A stretch of DNA of 64,000 nucleotides from Cryomorphaceae bacterium (GCA_016124575.1 WGNM01000018.1:62001-126000), one strand, 5' to 3'. Numbered from the stretch's first letter, positions 1 to 9,436 are shown. The notes: generated from the letters alone by a model not told the origin. Numbers and translations are program-made.

Positions 1-1
1 G

Positions 2-889
2 CCAGCTGATAAAACAGCTTTGAAACTAGAGATTGGTCGCATTCCTGAAGTGTTGTTTGACAATACCGATCGCAACCGTACCTCGCCGTTCGCCTTTACA
101 GGAAACAAATTTGAGTTTAGAGCGGTTGGCTCATCGGCAAACTGTGCCAACGCAATGATTGCTTTGAACACCATCATGGCTGATCAGTTAATAGACTTTA
201 AAAAGAAAATCGACGCACGTTTGGCGAAAGGCCAGAAGAAAGACGACGCTATTTTGAGTGAGCTGCAAGTGATGATCAAAGATTCGAAGTCGGTTCGTTT
301 TGAAGGAAATGGCTACTCAGATGAGTGGGTTGTAGAAGCGAAGAAACGTGGACTTTCGAATTTGATGGACACCCCATCGGCGTTGAAGGTTTGGAAAGAT
401 AAGAAAGTGCAGCAGTTGTTCAAAGACATGAATGTCTTGGACCCAGAGGAGTTGCACGCACGCTTGGAGGTTGAGTTGGAGAACTACATTCTTCGTCGTC
501 AGATCGAAGCAAGAGTTTGCGCCGACTTGGCTCAAAACCACATTATCCCTACAGCAATCAACTACCAAACTCGTTTGATTGAGAACGTCCGCGGATTGAA
601 AGATCTGTTATCGGCTGCTGAATTTAAATCAGCATCATCAACACAAATGAAGTTGATCAAGGAGATTTCGGAACATTTAACTGAGATGAAATCGAAAATC
701 GATGAATTGCTTGAAAAACGTCGCAAGGTTGACGCTTTGGAAAGCGCTGAGAAAAAGGCTGAGCAATACGCCTCAATCGTTCTACCTCTCATGGACGATA
801 TCCGCGAACACGTTGACCGCCTCGAAATGCTCGTTGATGACGAACTTTGGCCGATGCCGAAATTACGTGAGATTCTTTTCGCGCGTTAA
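2..889 (+). CDS. glnN: Glutamine synthetase type III, C-terminal part (partial gene)
   Basis: The reading frame is open to the left edge, so only the last 295 codons are visible. The product makes glutamine from glutamate, ammonia and ATP in the cytoplasm. The segment DRNRTSPFAFTGNKFEFR near visible residues 23-40 and the following GSSANCA are typical of the end of the GSIII catalytic domain. RFEGNGYSDEW at about 99-109 and the stretch around IPTAI and LIENVRGLK belong to the long C-terminal extension found only in type III enzymes of Bacteroidota and some other groups. The true start lies outside the window; the TTG at 20 is just an internal codon. A probable terminator follows within 60 bases, so the gene looks monocistronic at its 3' end. 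Confidence 0.93.
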   Translation, partial: PADKTALKLEIGRIPEVLFDNTDRNRTSPFAFTGNKFEFRAVGSSANCANAMIALNTIMADQLIDFKKKIDARLAKGQKKDDAILSELQVMIKDSKSVRFEGNGYSDEWVVEAKKRGLSNLMDTPSALKVWKDKKVQQLFKDMNVLDPEELHARLEVELENYILRRQIEARVCADLAQNHIIPTAINYQTRLIENVRGLKDLLSAAEFKSASSTQMKLIKEISEHLTEMKSKIDELLEKRRKVDALESAEKKAEQYASIVLPLMDDIREHVDRLEMLVDDELWPMPKLREILFAR

Positions 890-912
890 TCAGAAATAAA
901 ATAGAAACCTGG

Positions 913-946
913 AAAGGCCGTTTCACGATTGTGGGGCGGCTTTTTT
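913..946 (+). terminator. Probable intrinsic terminator after glnN
   Basis: Stem AAAGGCCG (913-920) pairs with CGGCTTTT (937-944) with one G-U pair, and a T-run covers 941-946. The rest of the 239-base gap before the next start holds only a candidate promoter. Confidence 0.55.
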
Positions 947-1078
947 ATTGGATAAGAAAACAAGAAAACTTGGCGTTTAAGTTAAATAAGAAGTCGCAAG
1001 AACTTGTAGGTCTCGTCTGACTTGTTACCTTTAACCCTTAAATTGTCGAGCTCCACAATAAACATGTAGAATTTGCAA

Positions 1079-1111
1079 TTTGTTAATCTGTGGAATATTT
1101 ACTTATTTTCG
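1079..1111 (+). promoter_or_regulatory. Candidate Bacteroidota promoter for the PorE-like gene
   Basis: TTTG at 1079-1082, 21 bases, then TATTTTCG at 1104-1111, one mismatch from the TAnnTTTG -7 box. The predicted leader is under 20 bases before the ATG pair at 1129/1132. Confidence 0.4.
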
Positions 1112-1128
1112 CTTCCTGTAATCGGAAA

Positions 1129-3132
1129 ATGATGCAAAAGACCAACCTTAAAAGATCAGTATTACACTTTACTGCTGCTGCAGCCTTGCTTTTAGTTGCC
1201 TCTATTGGTAACGCGCAATCGAAGTACACAGAAAGTGCAGATAGAGAATTCGAACGCGGAGGATACTCAGATGCTTCGAAAGAATATTTAATTGCCTACA
1301 ACAAGTTGAAGGGCATTGAAGAGAAGGGACGTGTTTCTTTCCAAATAGCAGAATGTCACCGACTGATGCTAGATCTTCAGGGTGCTGCCGATTACTACAA
1401 CAAGGCGATAGGATTCAAATACTTCAAGGAAAACCCTGAGGTATTCTTCAATTACGCTGAAACGCTTCGTGAGCAAAATAAGTTCGATGAAGCCGTTAAG
1501 CAATACAACGAATACAAAGATAAAGGGGGCGATAAGTCGAAAGCCAACACACGTATTAAAGAGTGTGAAGAAGCAGCCCTCGCTTTGGATCAGCCACCAA
1601 CAAGATACGTTGTTGAGCAGGTTCCTGTTTTAAATACAGAGCAGTTCGACTATGCACCAGCTTGGGCGAGCAAGAAAGGAGATGAAATGATTCTTTCTTC
1701 TTCAAGAGCAGCATCAACAGGAACTGCTGAAGACCCTATCACTGGAGAGAGCTTCATGGATTTGTTCGTTTCTGAGCGTGATAAAAAAGGAAAATGGTCA
1801 ACCCCAATCCTTATCAACAATACCGTTAATACTACTTCTAGCGAAGGAGTTGTTGCTTTTGATAAGAAGTTCCAAACCATGTACTTCACTCGTTGTGTGT
1901 ACGAAGGGAAATCGAACTTTGCGTGTGATATCTTCAAGGCGAAGCGTCAAGGTAAAAACTTTGGTCCTGCTGAACCTTTGAACATCATCAACCGCGATGA
2001 AGATGACTCTTCATTGGTAGGTCACCCATGCATTACCCCAGATGATAAATACATGATCTTCTCATCGGATATGCCAGGTGGTTTTGGCGGAAAAGATTTG
2101 TGGTACATGGAGTATGACTCTAAAGCCGACAAATGGTCGAAGCCTAAGAACCTCGGAAACACTGTGAATACAAAAGGTGATGAGGGATGGCCACATGTTA
2201 AGGCAGATGGTACTTTGTACTTTAGCTCAACCGGACATCCTGGTTTGGGTGGTTACGACATGTTTTCTGCTTCTCCAAGCGGCGACATGGTCTTCGGGAA
2301 TGTCCAAAACTTGAAATACCCTTTGAACTCCTCTTCTGACGATTTGGGAATCATTTTCGAAGAAACAGCTGATCAAGGATTCTTCTCTTCTAACCGTCCA
2401 GGCGGAAAAGGAAAAGACGATATCTACTCGTTTAAAATGCCTCCTTTGGAATTCTGTTACCGTGCTACAGTGTATGATGACAAAACAGGGACTCCTTTGG
2501 CGAACTCGAATATTGTAATTGCTGGTACAGATGGTTCTAGCTTCGCTCTTAAAACCGATGGTAACGGAGGTGTTAGCCTTTGTGAAGGTGAAGTATTGAA
2601 AGATGTTTCTTACAATGTTGATGTTGCTCTTGATGGCTACATCGGAACAGGTGACAAGTATTCAACAGTAGGTTTAACCGAGTCTACCACGTTTGCACGT
2701 GAGTATTTCTTGAAGCCAATCATCATTGGTGAGAAATACGATATGCCATTGGTACTTTATCCATTCAACCAAGCTACATTGTTGATCAATGAACAAGTAA
2801 ACTCTGCCGACTCATTGAACTACTTATACGATTTGATGGTGAAAAATCCAACGTTTGTAGTTCAATTGGAATCGCATACAGATACACGTGGTTCGGTAAC
2901 CGACAACCAGAAATTGAGTCAGCGTCGTGCGCAGACTTGTGTTGATTACTTGGTTGGACGTGGTATAGATACTGCCCGTTTGGTAGCATCAGGAAAGGGT
3001 GAGAGTGAGCCATTGATCTCTGATAAAATGATCAATGCAATGGCTACTGAAGAAGAGAAGGAGATTGCCCACCAAAAGAACAGAAGAACGGTATTTACCA
3101 TTCTACGATACGACTACGTGCCTAAACAATAG
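1129..3132 (+). CDS. PorE-like OmpA family protein (TPR, beta-propeller, CRD-like, OmpA domains)
   Basis: A predicted periplasmic/outer-membrane-associated protein of 667 residues. After a signal peptide ending near NAQ (residue 30) come TPR helices (about 35-150), PD40/WD40-type propeller blades (about 165-450, with repeated SSxRPGG / SSDMPGG turns), a carboxypeptidase-regulatory-like beta domain (about 450-540) and a C-terminal OmpA domain with HTDTRG and NRRT peptidoglycan-contact motifs. This order matches PorE of the type IX secretion trans-envelope complex in Porphyromonas, but Bacteroidota encode several such paralogs, so orthology is not shown. The longest frame starts at GTG 1090; I prefer ATG 1129 (or 1132) because the signal peptide begins there. 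A strong terminator follows. T9SS cargo genes elsewhere in the window fit an envelope role. Confidence 0.85.
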   Translation: MMQKTNLKRSVLHFTAAAALLLVASIGNAQSKYTESADREFERGGYSDASKEYLIAYNKLKGIEEKGRVSFQIAECHRLMLDLQGAADYYNKAIGFKYFKENPEVFFNYAETLREQNKFDEAVKQYNEYKDKGGDKSKANTRIKECEEAALALDQPPTRYVVEQVPVLNTEQFDYAPAWASKKGDEMILSSSRAASTGTAEDPITGESFMDLFVSERDKKGKWSTPILINNTVNTTSSEGVVAFDKKFQTMYFTRCVYEGKSNFACDIFKAKRQGKNFGPAEPLNIINRDEDDSSLVGHPCITPDDKYMIFSSDMPGGFGGKDLWYMEYDSKADKWSKPKNLGNTVNTKGDEGWPHVKADGTLYFSSTGHPGLGGYDMFSASPSGDMVFGNVQNLKYPLNSSSDDLGIIFEETADQGFFSSNRPGGKGKDDIYSFKMPPLEFCYRATVYDDKTGTPLANSNIVIAGTDGSSFALKTDGNGGVSLCEGEVLKDVSYNVDVALDGYIGTGDKYSTVGLTESTTFAREYFLKPIIIGEKYDMPLVLYPFNQATLLINEQVNSADSLNYLYDLMVKNPTFVVQLESHTDTRGSVTDNQKLSQRRAQTCVDYLVGRGIDTARLVASGKGESEPLISDKMINAMATEEEKEIAHQKNRRTVFTILRYDYVPKQ

Positions 3133-3160
3133 GTAGCTTACAGAATTTGCAATAACTTGC

Positions 3161-3190
3161 GGGGCGATTGAGAGATCGCCCCTTTTTTTT
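3161..3190 (+). terminator. Strong intrinsic terminator touching the purM start codon
   Basis: Perfect 8-bp stem GGGGCGAT (3161-3168) / ATCGCCCC (3175-3182), loop TGAGAG, then eight T (3183-3190). The purM ATG begins at the next base. Confidence 0.9.
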
Positions 3191-4366
3191 ATGAACGATT
3201 CACGCTACAACCAACGCGGAGTGTCTGCATCGAAGGAAGATGTCCACGCCGCCATTCAATCCATCGACAAAGGTCTTTTTCCCAAAGCCTTCTGTAAAAT
3301 AGTTCCCGACCTGCTTTCAGGAAGCGAAGAACATTGCCTTGTAATGCATGCCGATGGCGCAGGTACAAAATCGTCGTTGGCGTATATGTATTGGAAAGAA
3401 ACCGGAGACATTTCTGTTTGGAAAGGCATTGCACAAGATGCCCTCATCATGAATATCGACGACCTGCTTTGTGTAGGAGCCGTGGAGAATATTTTGGTAT
3501 CGTCAACCATCGGTAGAAACAAAAACCTGATTCCAGGCGAAGTCATCAAAGCCATCATTGAAGGAACTGAAGAGCTCATGGCAGAACTACGTGCTATGGG
3601 CCTCGGCGTTCATGGAACAGGCGGAGAAACAGCCGATGTGGGCGATTTGGTGCGCACCATCATCGTAGACTCTACCGTGGTTTGTCGCATGAAGCGGTCA
3701 GAAGTAGTAGACAACGCCAACATACAAGCGGGTGATGTTATTGTAGGTTTGTCGTCATACGGACAAGCTACTTATGAAAAAGAATACAACGGCGGTATGG
3801 GCAGCAATGGATTGACATCTGCTCGGCACGACGTTTTCAATAAAGCTTTGGCAACAAAGTATCCAGAGAGTTTCGATGCCGCAGTACCTACAGAATTGGT
3901 CTACAGTGGAAATCACAGTCTGACCGATGCCATTGAAGGCTCGCCTATTGACGCAGGGAAATTGGTGCTTTCACCAACAAGAACGTACGCACCCATCATC
4001 CGCCACGTGTTGGCGAACTTTAAAGAAGATGTACATGGCATGGTGCATTGCTCAGGCGGAGCCCAAACCAAAGTGCTCCACTTCGTTGACGATTTGCACA
4101 TCATTAAAGACAACCTTTTCGATTGTCCACCGCTGTTTCGCATGATCCAAGAATCATCGAAAACATCTTGGGAAGAGATGTACAAAGTGTTCAATATGGG
4201 ACATCGGATGGAAATTTACTGCAAGCCAGAAGCCGCGCAAGCCATTGTCGCAGCTTCCAAGACATTCAATGTTGACGCCCAAATTGTTGGTCGATGTGAA
4301 GTGGCAACCGGCAAAAAGTTAACCATCTCCTCAGAGTTTGGAGAGTTTAAGTACACCCAAGCGTAA
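3191..4366 (+). CDS. purM: Phosphoribosylformylglycinamidine cyclo-ligase
   Basis: AIR synthetase of purine biosynthesis: closes the imidazole ring of FGAM using ATP. The 391 residues carry the AIRS N- and C-terminal folds, with DGAGTK at 55-60, the MNIDDL motif at 88-93 and a glycine-rich GTGGETAD loop. The opening SRYNQRGVSASKEDVH is typical of the longer Bacteroidota PurM, which supports the ATG at 3191 even though it directly abuts the T-run of the preceding terminator. No promoter box is visible between that hairpin and the start, so expression may need read-through. prfA and pyrF follow with almost no spacing and are probably co-transcribed. Confidence 0.95.
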   Translation: MNDSRYNQRGVSASKEDVHAAIQSIDKGLFPKAFCKIVPDLLSGSEEHCLVMHADGAGTKSSLAYMYWKETGDISVWKGIAQDALIMNIDDLLCVGAVENILVSSTIGRNKNLIPGEVIKAIIEGTEELMAELRAMGLGVHGTGGETADVGDLVRTIIVDSTVVCRMKRSEVVDNANIQAGDVIVGLSSYGQATYEKEYNGGMGSNGLTSARHDVFNKALATKYPESFDAAVPTELVYSGNHSLTDAIEGSPIDAGKLVLSPTRTYAPIIRHVLANFKEDVHGMVHCSGGAQTKVLHFVDDLHIIKDNLFDCPPLFRMIQESSKTSWEEMYKVFNMGHRMEIYCKPEAAQAIVAASKTFNVDAQIVGRCEVATGKKLTISSEFGEFKYTQA

Positions 4367-4369
4367 GAC

Positions 4370-5449
4370 ATGAGACATTGGATGGATAAGTTGGTGGCGA
4401 TAGAAGATCGTTACCGTGAAGTAAATCAACTCATTGTTGACCCCGGCGTAATATCTGATAGCAAGCGCTATGCAGGATTGATGCGCGAGTACAAGGAGCT
4501 TGGTGCGCTGGTGAAGCTGATAGTGGAGTTCAAAACCTTGCTTCAAAACCATACATCTACCAAAGAGCTGTTGGCTGTTGAAACCGATCCTGATATGAAA
4601 GAAATGGCCAAAGAAGAGCTTGAGGCCATTGAAGCGCGGCGAGAGACTTTGGAAGAAGAGCTTAAGATGGCACTCATTCCTAAAGATCCAGAAGATGCCA
4701 AAGATTGTATCGTAGAACTGCGCGCAGGCACTGGAGGCGATGAAGCCAGTATTTTTGTCGGAGACCTTTTCCGCATGTATTCAAAATACATCGAAACAAA
4801 AGGCTGGACCATGGAGATAGCCAACGTTAGTGAAGGAACGGCAGGCGGATTTAAAGAAGTGATTTTCACCGTTTCAGGCGACAATATTTACGGAACCCTC
4901 AAATACGAAAGTGGTGTCCACCGCGTTCAACGCGTGCCAGCCACCGAATCACAAGGCCGTATTCATACCAGTGCAGCTACCGTTGCTGTGATGCCAGAGG
5001 CCGATGAGGTAGACGTTGTGTTGAACCTTGTTGATGTGAAGAAAGACACCTACCGCGCAAGTGGAGCAGGAGGCCAGCACGTAAATAAAACAGAATCGGC
5101 TGTGCGACTTACGCACTTGCCTACAGGAGTAGTTGTGGAGTGTCAAGACGGAAGGTCGCAGCACCAAAACTATGAGAAAGCACTTATGGTATTGCGCTCT
5201 CGACTGTATGAAGCAGAGTTGGCGAAGAAACATCAAGAGCGGGCTGCTGAGCGCAAGAGTTTGGTAAGCACCGGCGACAGATCAGCGAAGATACGGACCT
5301 ACAACTACCCGCAAGGAAGAGTGACTGACCACAGAATTAACCTCACACTGTATAATTTGCAGGCCATAATAGACGGCGATATTCAAGAGATTATTGATGC
5401 GTTGAAGATGACCGAGAATGCAGAGAAATTAAAGGCCGGACAATCATGA
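4370..5449 (+). CDS. prfA: Peptide chain release factor 1
   Basis: Recognises UAA and UAG in the ribosomal A site and triggers release of the finished peptide. The 359 residues include the PAT codon-recognition tripeptide (in VPATESQGR) and the catalytic GGQ at residues 234-236 within GAGGQHVNKTESAV. PAT rather than SPF separates it from RF2. The start at 4370 gives a four-residue extension before the more usual MDKL at 4382; either start is possible. It begins 3 bases after purM, and its stop overlaps the pyrF start by 4 bases (ATGA), the arrangement of translationally coupled genes. Confidence 0.96.
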   Translation: MRHWMDKLVAIEDRYREVNQLIVDPGVISDSKRYAGLMREYKELGALVKLIVEFKTLLQNHTSTKELLAVETDPDMKEMAKEELEAIEARRETLEEELKMALIPKDPEDAKDCIVELRAGTGGDEASIFVGDLFRMYSKYIETKGWTMEIANVSEGTAGGFKEVIFTVSGDNIYGTLKYESGVHRVQRVPATESQGRIHTSAATVAVMPEADEVDVVLNLVDVKKDTYRASGAGGQHVNKTESAVRLTHLPTGVVVECQDGRSQHQNYEKALMVLRSRLYEAELAKKHQERAAERKSLVSTGDRSAKIRTYNYPQGRVTDHRINLTLYNLQAIIDGDIQEIIDALKMTENAEKLKAGQS

Positions 5450-6249
5450 CACGTCTAGAACTGGTTCAAGAGATAAAACGCAAACAGTCGTTTTTATGCG
5501 TTGGGTTGGATACCGACTTGGAGAAGATTCCAGGTTTTTTGCGTGGTCAGGAAGATGCCTTGCTGGCATTCAATGAGGCAATTATTGAGGCTACAGCTCC
5601 TTATGCAGTTGCATACAAACCGAATTTAGCTTTTTATGAGCGTTATGGTTCGGCGGGGTGGGACATCTTGAAAGAAACCATTTCTAAGATACCGAAGAAC
5701 TGTTTGGTGATTGCCGATGCCAAACGCGGCGACATTGGGAATACAGCCAGCTATTATGCAGAAGCCATTTTCAATGATCTGGGCGCAGATGCGATAACAG
5801 TGGCGCCTTACATGGGAGAAGATTCGATCAAACCATTTTTGGGACATCCAGATAAATGGGCCATCGTGTTGGCATTGACATCGAACCCAGGTGCGAATGA
5901 TTTTCAATATCTCGGCAATCCACCCCTTTATCAGCGTGTAGTTGAAAAATGCGTTGAGTGGGGAAGTCCGGATGAGCTGATGTTTGTTACCGGCGCCACG
6001 CGCGGAGCCGACTTAGCGCACATACGCGCTTTGGCGCCAGATCACTTTTTTCTCGTTCCCGGTGTAGGAGCCCAAGGTGGTGATTTGGATGCTGTTTGCA
6101 AAGCGGCGCTAAACAAAGAGGCTGGCTTACTTATCAACTCCTCACGCGGAATAATCTATGCTTCTCAAGAAGAAGATTTCGCGTCAGCAGCAGCAAAAGC
6201 AGCCAGCCAATTGGTAGATGAAATGAGAGGTTATCTAAGCGACTTATAG
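5446..6249 (+). CDS. pyrF: Orotidine 5'-phosphate decarboxylase (type 2)
   Basis: Converts OMP to UMP, the last step of de novo pyrimidine synthesis. The 267-residue length and DAKRGDIG at residues 91-98, which holds the catalytic lysine, fit the longer type 2 OMP decarboxylases. LCVGLDTD near the N-terminus and the VPGVGAQGGD phosphate-binding region are also present. Its ATG overlaps the prfA stop. The 3' end overlaps the convergent lipoprotein gene by 6 bases, so the two messages are complementary at their ends. Confidence 0.95.
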   Translation: MTRLELVQEIKRKQSFLCVGLDTDLEKIPGFLRGQEDALLAFNEAIIEATAPYAVAYKPNLAFYERYGSAGWDILKETISKIPKNCLVIADAKRGDIGNTASYYAEAIFNDLGADAITVAPYMGEDSIKPFLGHPDKWAIVLALTSNPGANDFQYLGNPPLYQRVVEKCVEWGSPDELMFVTGATRGADLAHIRALAPDHFFLVPGVGAQGGDLDAVCKAALNKEAGLLINSSRGIIYASQEEDFASAAAKAASQLVDEMRGYLSDL

Positions 6250-6780
6250 TTCGATCTCAGCGTAAGCCCGCACATCCGTTATTACCTGTAAAACGAAGTG
6301 CACCGGTGTTTCAGTCACCAAACCGTCTACGGCAATTTTGATTTTCTTGTCAGACTTCAAAGCAGTAGCGATAGCTTCTTTTGAAGCATCGTCAACAGTA
6401 ATGAAGCGGTGTGCTTGTTCTAGATTTAGAACCACAAGGCTGTCTTCAGCAATAGCGAAATTGAAGATGTTTGAATCGTCGTTGGCATTCACTTTAATAG
6501 ATCCTGACACTTTGCTTCCTTGATCGCCGCCGAATTCCCAGACTTTATATTGTATCTCGCGGAATTCCAAACGCGTGATTTTGTCTTGAACCTCTGAGAT
6601 GTCGACATTGCTCAAGACATCAATCAATTCCTCTTGAGAAAAAGTTGCTTCAGTAGCACCTGCTGGAATGTCGACAGTGAAGTTGTGAATGTATTGGGCA
6701 TTGAACCCTTTTTCAGTTGTTTCATTGCAGGAAGTCAACAAGACAATCACAGCAATTGGGAGTAGCAAGTAGTATTTCAT
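6244..6780 (-). CDS. Small predicted lipoprotein of unknown function
   Basis: The 178-residue product starts with a short hydrophobic segment followed by the lipobox LTSC (cysteine 18), so it should be lipid-anchored. The rest is beta-rich with no motif I recognise. It converges on pyrF with a 6-base overlap. An exact TAACTTTG box lies about 40 bases upstream on the same strand. The function is not known. Confidence 0.75.
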   Translation of the reverse strand: MKYYLLLPIAVIVLLTSCNETTEKGFNAQYIHNFTVDIPAGATEATFSQEELIDVLSNVDISEVQDKITRLEFREIQYKVWEFGGDQGSKVSGSIKVNANDDSNIFNFAIAEDSLVVLNLEQAHRFITVDDASKEAIATALKSDKKIKIAVDGLVTETPVHFVLQVITDVRAYAEIEL

Positions 6781-6820
6781 GGCTAGTTATTTGCATCCAC
6801 AAAATAGAAGTGGACATCCG

Positions 6821-6828
6821 CAAAGTTA
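6821..6828 (-). promoter_or_regulatory. -7 box (TAACTTTG) for the lipoprotein gene
   Basis: Exact match to TAnnTTTG on the minus strand. A TTG lies upstream at a longer than usual distance (about 25 bases), so the -33 element is weak. Confidence 0.4.
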
Positions 6829-6865
6829 CGAAAAATTGTTCAGATTTTGTTTGCAACTTCCGCTT

Positions 6866-8125
6866 ATGAACGAAGACTACCTCCAATATATCTGGCGATT
6901 TCAACGCTTTCAGAACCTTGATTTGCGCCTCACATCTGGACGGAATTTGGTTGTTGTTTTCCAAGGACATTGGAATAAACAGAGTGGTCCCGATTTTTTA
7001 GAGTCGCGGATGCGCATAGACAAAGAAGTTTGGATAGGGAGCACGGAAATCCACATCAAATCGAGTGATTGGCGTCGGCACGGACATGCGCAAGACCCAG
7101 CATACCACAACGTAGTATTGCATGTGGTTTATGAAGATGACGAGCCACTAGTGAATCATGCCGGCCAGCAAGTACCCACTCTGGAATTGAAGGATTTAAT
7201 AGACCCCGAGCACCTGACACAGTACCATAACTTTGTAGGTGCTGTTGACCAACTGCCATGTGCTAAACGACTGTCTGAAGTACCCGACATCTCACGACAA
7301 GCCTGGCTGCACCGAATGGCAGTTGAACGATTGGAAAACCGATATGCAAAATGTATGTCGCTCCTGAACGAACATCAATTCGACTGGAATGCCGTTTGGT
7401 GGCTCATGCTGTGCAGGTCAATAGGTTTTGGCATCAACCAAGAGGCTTTCGAAGTAGTTGCCAGGAGCATTGATTGGAAATGGATGGACAGATGGCGGCA
7501 CCAACCAGTGCGCATGGAGGCGCTTCTGGCCGGACAATCGGGATGGTTCAATTTAGACGACCCCAGTTTTCCGCAGGAAGTGAAACAAGAGTATCAACAC
7601 CTCGTTAAGTTGCTGAAAGTAAAACCATTGATGGAAGCCCTGTGGCAAAGAGGGCGAATGAAACCCGCGAATCGGCCGATAGTGAGGATGGGACAACTGA
7701 TTTCGATTGTGTCTGGAGGGTGGTTGAATTGGAATAAAATGCTTGAAGTTGATGATTTGGCTGTGCTAAGAAAAGCATGGAAAGCGACTGTTGACGCCAA
7801 ACTGTTTTCTGATGGCAAAGGAAAAACCATCGCAATAGGAGCCAAAGCATTGGATTTGATTTTTACCAATGCACTGATTCCATTGATGTTTACATACGGA
7901 CAATACTCAAATCGGACAGATTTAACAGATCGCGCAGTAGCGTGGATGGAGAGCATTGCGCCTGAAGACAACCACATAACAAGGTTGTGGTCAGCAAACG
8001 GATGGAAAGGCGAGAATGTACTCGAAACACAAGGACAACTTCACTTGCATCGCAATTATTGTTGCCAGAAAAAATGCTTATCTTGCCTCATTGGAATCAA
8101 TCTTTTAAAAGACAAAGCGCAATGA
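6866..8125 (+). CDS. DUF2851 family protein
   Basis: A 419-residue protein of the DUF2851 family, widespread in Bacteroidota and without known function. The N-terminal MNEDYLQYIWRF, the GPDF motif and HIKSSDW are recognisable. The frame continues upstream to 6779, but the family begins at MNEDYLQY, so I start at the ATG at 6866. The last four bases overlap the start of a PspC-domain gene, and an ion-channel gene follows directly, so the three are probably one operon. The GPDF and HxxxxDW residues could form a nuclease-like active site, but this is not established. Confidence 0.8.
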   Translation: MNEDYLQYIWRFQRFQNLDLRLTSGRNLVVVFQGHWNKQSGPDFLESRMRIDKEVWIGSTEIHIKSSDWRRHGHAQDPAYHNVVLHVVYEDDEPLVNHAGQQVPTLELKDLIDPEHLTQYHNFVGAVDQLPCAKRLSEVPDISRQAWLHRMAVERLENRYAKCMSLLNEHQFDWNAVWWLMLCRSIGFGINQEAFEVVARSIDWKWMDRWRHQPVRMEALLAGQSGWFNLDDPSFPQEVKQEYQHLVKLLKVKPLMEALWQRGRMKPANRPIVRMGQLISIVSGGWLNWNKMLEVDDLAVLRKAWKATVDAKLFSDGKGKTIAIGAKALDLIFTNALIPLMFTYGQYSNRTDLTDRAVAWMESIAPEDNHITRLWSANGWKGENVLETQGQLHLHRNYCCQKKCLSCLIGINLLKDKAQ

Positions 8126-8349
8126 TACAGCGAATTCTCGATTACTTTGAGCGACAGGCCTTCGGCGTATGTTCTTGGTGGGGATGCAAACTGGGGATAG
8201 CAGCCTCAAAGGTGCGCTTATCGTTCATTTACCTTTCATTCCTTACCCTCGGCTCGCCCATCATCATCTACCTAATCATGGTTTTTATCCTTGAGAACAA
8301 AGCTTATTTTAAGCTCAACGGCAAGCGTAAAACAATTTGGGATTTGTAA
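8122..8349 (+). CDS. PspC-domain small membrane protein
   Basis: A 75-residue protein with an amphipathic N-terminus, a short GVCSWWGCKLGIA segment and one hydrophobic helix (about residues 33-58) as in PspC domains. PspC proteins take part in envelope stress responses in other bacteria. A partner PspA or PspB is not seen here, so the role is unknown. The ATG at 8122 overlaps the stop of the DUF2851 gene (ATGA). The stop is followed with no gap by the ATG of the ion-channel gene. Confidence 0.75.
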   Translation: MIQRILDYFERQAFGVCSWWGCKLGIAASKVRLSFIYLSFLTLGSPIIIYLIMVFILENKAYFKLNGKRKTIWDL

Positions 8350-9387
8350 ATGGTATTCTCTCATTTCAAGATTTTCTCTCGCATTTTTTTTGCGATAGGA
8401 ATTCTGTTTGCGGTAATTATCGGAGGAAGTTTTGGTTTTGTATGGCTCGAGGGCTACACATGGTCGGAAGCTTTTTACATGACCATCATCACGGTAACTA
8501 CCGTTGGATTTGAAGAAGTCAAGCCGTTATCTGATAACGGAAGGTTATTTACTAGTTTCCTCATTCTAACGAGCATTGGTACATTTACTTATGCGCTCTC
8601 TGCCATCACAACGTATTTTGTGGCTGGTGAATTTAAAACTCGGACAAAAGAAGCACGTGTGAATAAACAAATTAACGAATTGTCGAACCACGTTATCGTA
8701 TGCGGATACGGTCGTGTTGGTGAAATGGCTGTTAGCCAATTGGTAGATAGCGGCGTTGATATCGTCGTGATCGAATCAAATCAATCGAAAATAGCTTTCT
8801 TGACCGAAAGTCCGCATTTCTTGCTGGTTCGTGGCGACGCTACCTCCGATGAAAACCTTATCAAAGCTGGTGTGCAACGAGCAAAAGCCATTATCACAAC
8901 CCTGCCTGATGACGCTGATAACTTATATACCGTGCTCACAGCTAGGGAGTTAAATCGAAATCTCATCATCATTAGTCGCGCATCAAAAACTGTTTCGGTG
9001 AAGAAATTGCGAATAGCAGGTGCCGATAATGTTATCATGCCCGACAAAGTGGGGGGAGCGCACATGGCATCTTTGGTTGTCACCCCTGATGTTGCTGATT
9101 TCCTGGATCATATTCGCATTCAAGGCAGTGGCACTGAGATCAACCTCGAAGAAGTTAGCTTTTCTGATTTACCAAAAGATTTTCATTTTCAGACACTTGG
9201 GGAGTTGGACGTCAGAAACCGTATCGGCGTCAATATCATCGGGTTTAAGACCGGAGAAGGAGAATACATAATCAATCCTGGCGCCAACACACGCATAGTT
9301 CCTGATTCTAAACTGTTTGTCCTCGGTAACAAAGAACAAATTCGCGCATTAAATCGGATTTTTGGTTTGCCATCTTCGGCATCATAG
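8350..9387 (+). CDS. Two-TM ion channel with RCK (TrkA-N) regulatory domain
   Basis: A 345-residue membrane protein with the plan of a prokaryotic ligand-gated K+ channel: TM1 (about 10-32), pore helix and filter, TM2 (about 65-92), then a cytoplasmic Rossmann-type RCK domain with GYGRVG at 119-124 and a TrkA-C-like end. The filter reads T-V-G-F-E-E (51-56) where K+ channels usually have TVGYGD. The second glycine is therefore replaced by glutamate and selectivity cannot be assumed. The start codon directly follows the PspC stop. The family is confident; the ion carried is not. Confidence 0.85.
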   Translation: MVFSHFKIFSRIFFAIGILFAVIIGGSFGFVWLEGYTWSEAFYMTIITVTTVGFEEVKPLSDNGRLFTSFLILTSIGTFTYALSAITTYFVAGEFKTRTKEARVNKQINELSNHVIVCGYGRVGEMAVSQLVDSGVDIVVIESNQSKIAFLTESPHFLLVRGDATSDENLIKAGVQRAKAIITTLPDDADNLYTVLTARELNRNLIIISRASKTVSVKKLRIAGADNVIMPDKVGGAHMASLVVTPDVADFLDHIRIQGSGTEINLEEVSFSDLPKDFHFQTLGELDVRNRIGVNIIGFKTGEGEYIINPGANTRIVPDSKLFVLGNKEQIRALNRIFGLPSSAS

Positions 9388-9408
9388 TGCAACTTCTATC
9401 GCTTTCCT

Positions 9409-9416
9409 TATATTTG
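9409..9416 (+). promoter_or_regulatory. -7 box (TATATTTG) for the symporter gene
   Basis: Exact TAnnTTTG match about 20 bases before the chosen ATG at 9437. No good TTG is seen at the usual -33 distance. Confidence 0.4.
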
Positions 9417-9436
9417 ACAGCCAAGCCAAAAAACTC

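Noticed and set aside
6779-6865. Longer start for the DUF2851 protein at 6779
   Set aside because: It overlaps the divergent lipoprotein start and promoter and is outside the family's conserved N-terminus.
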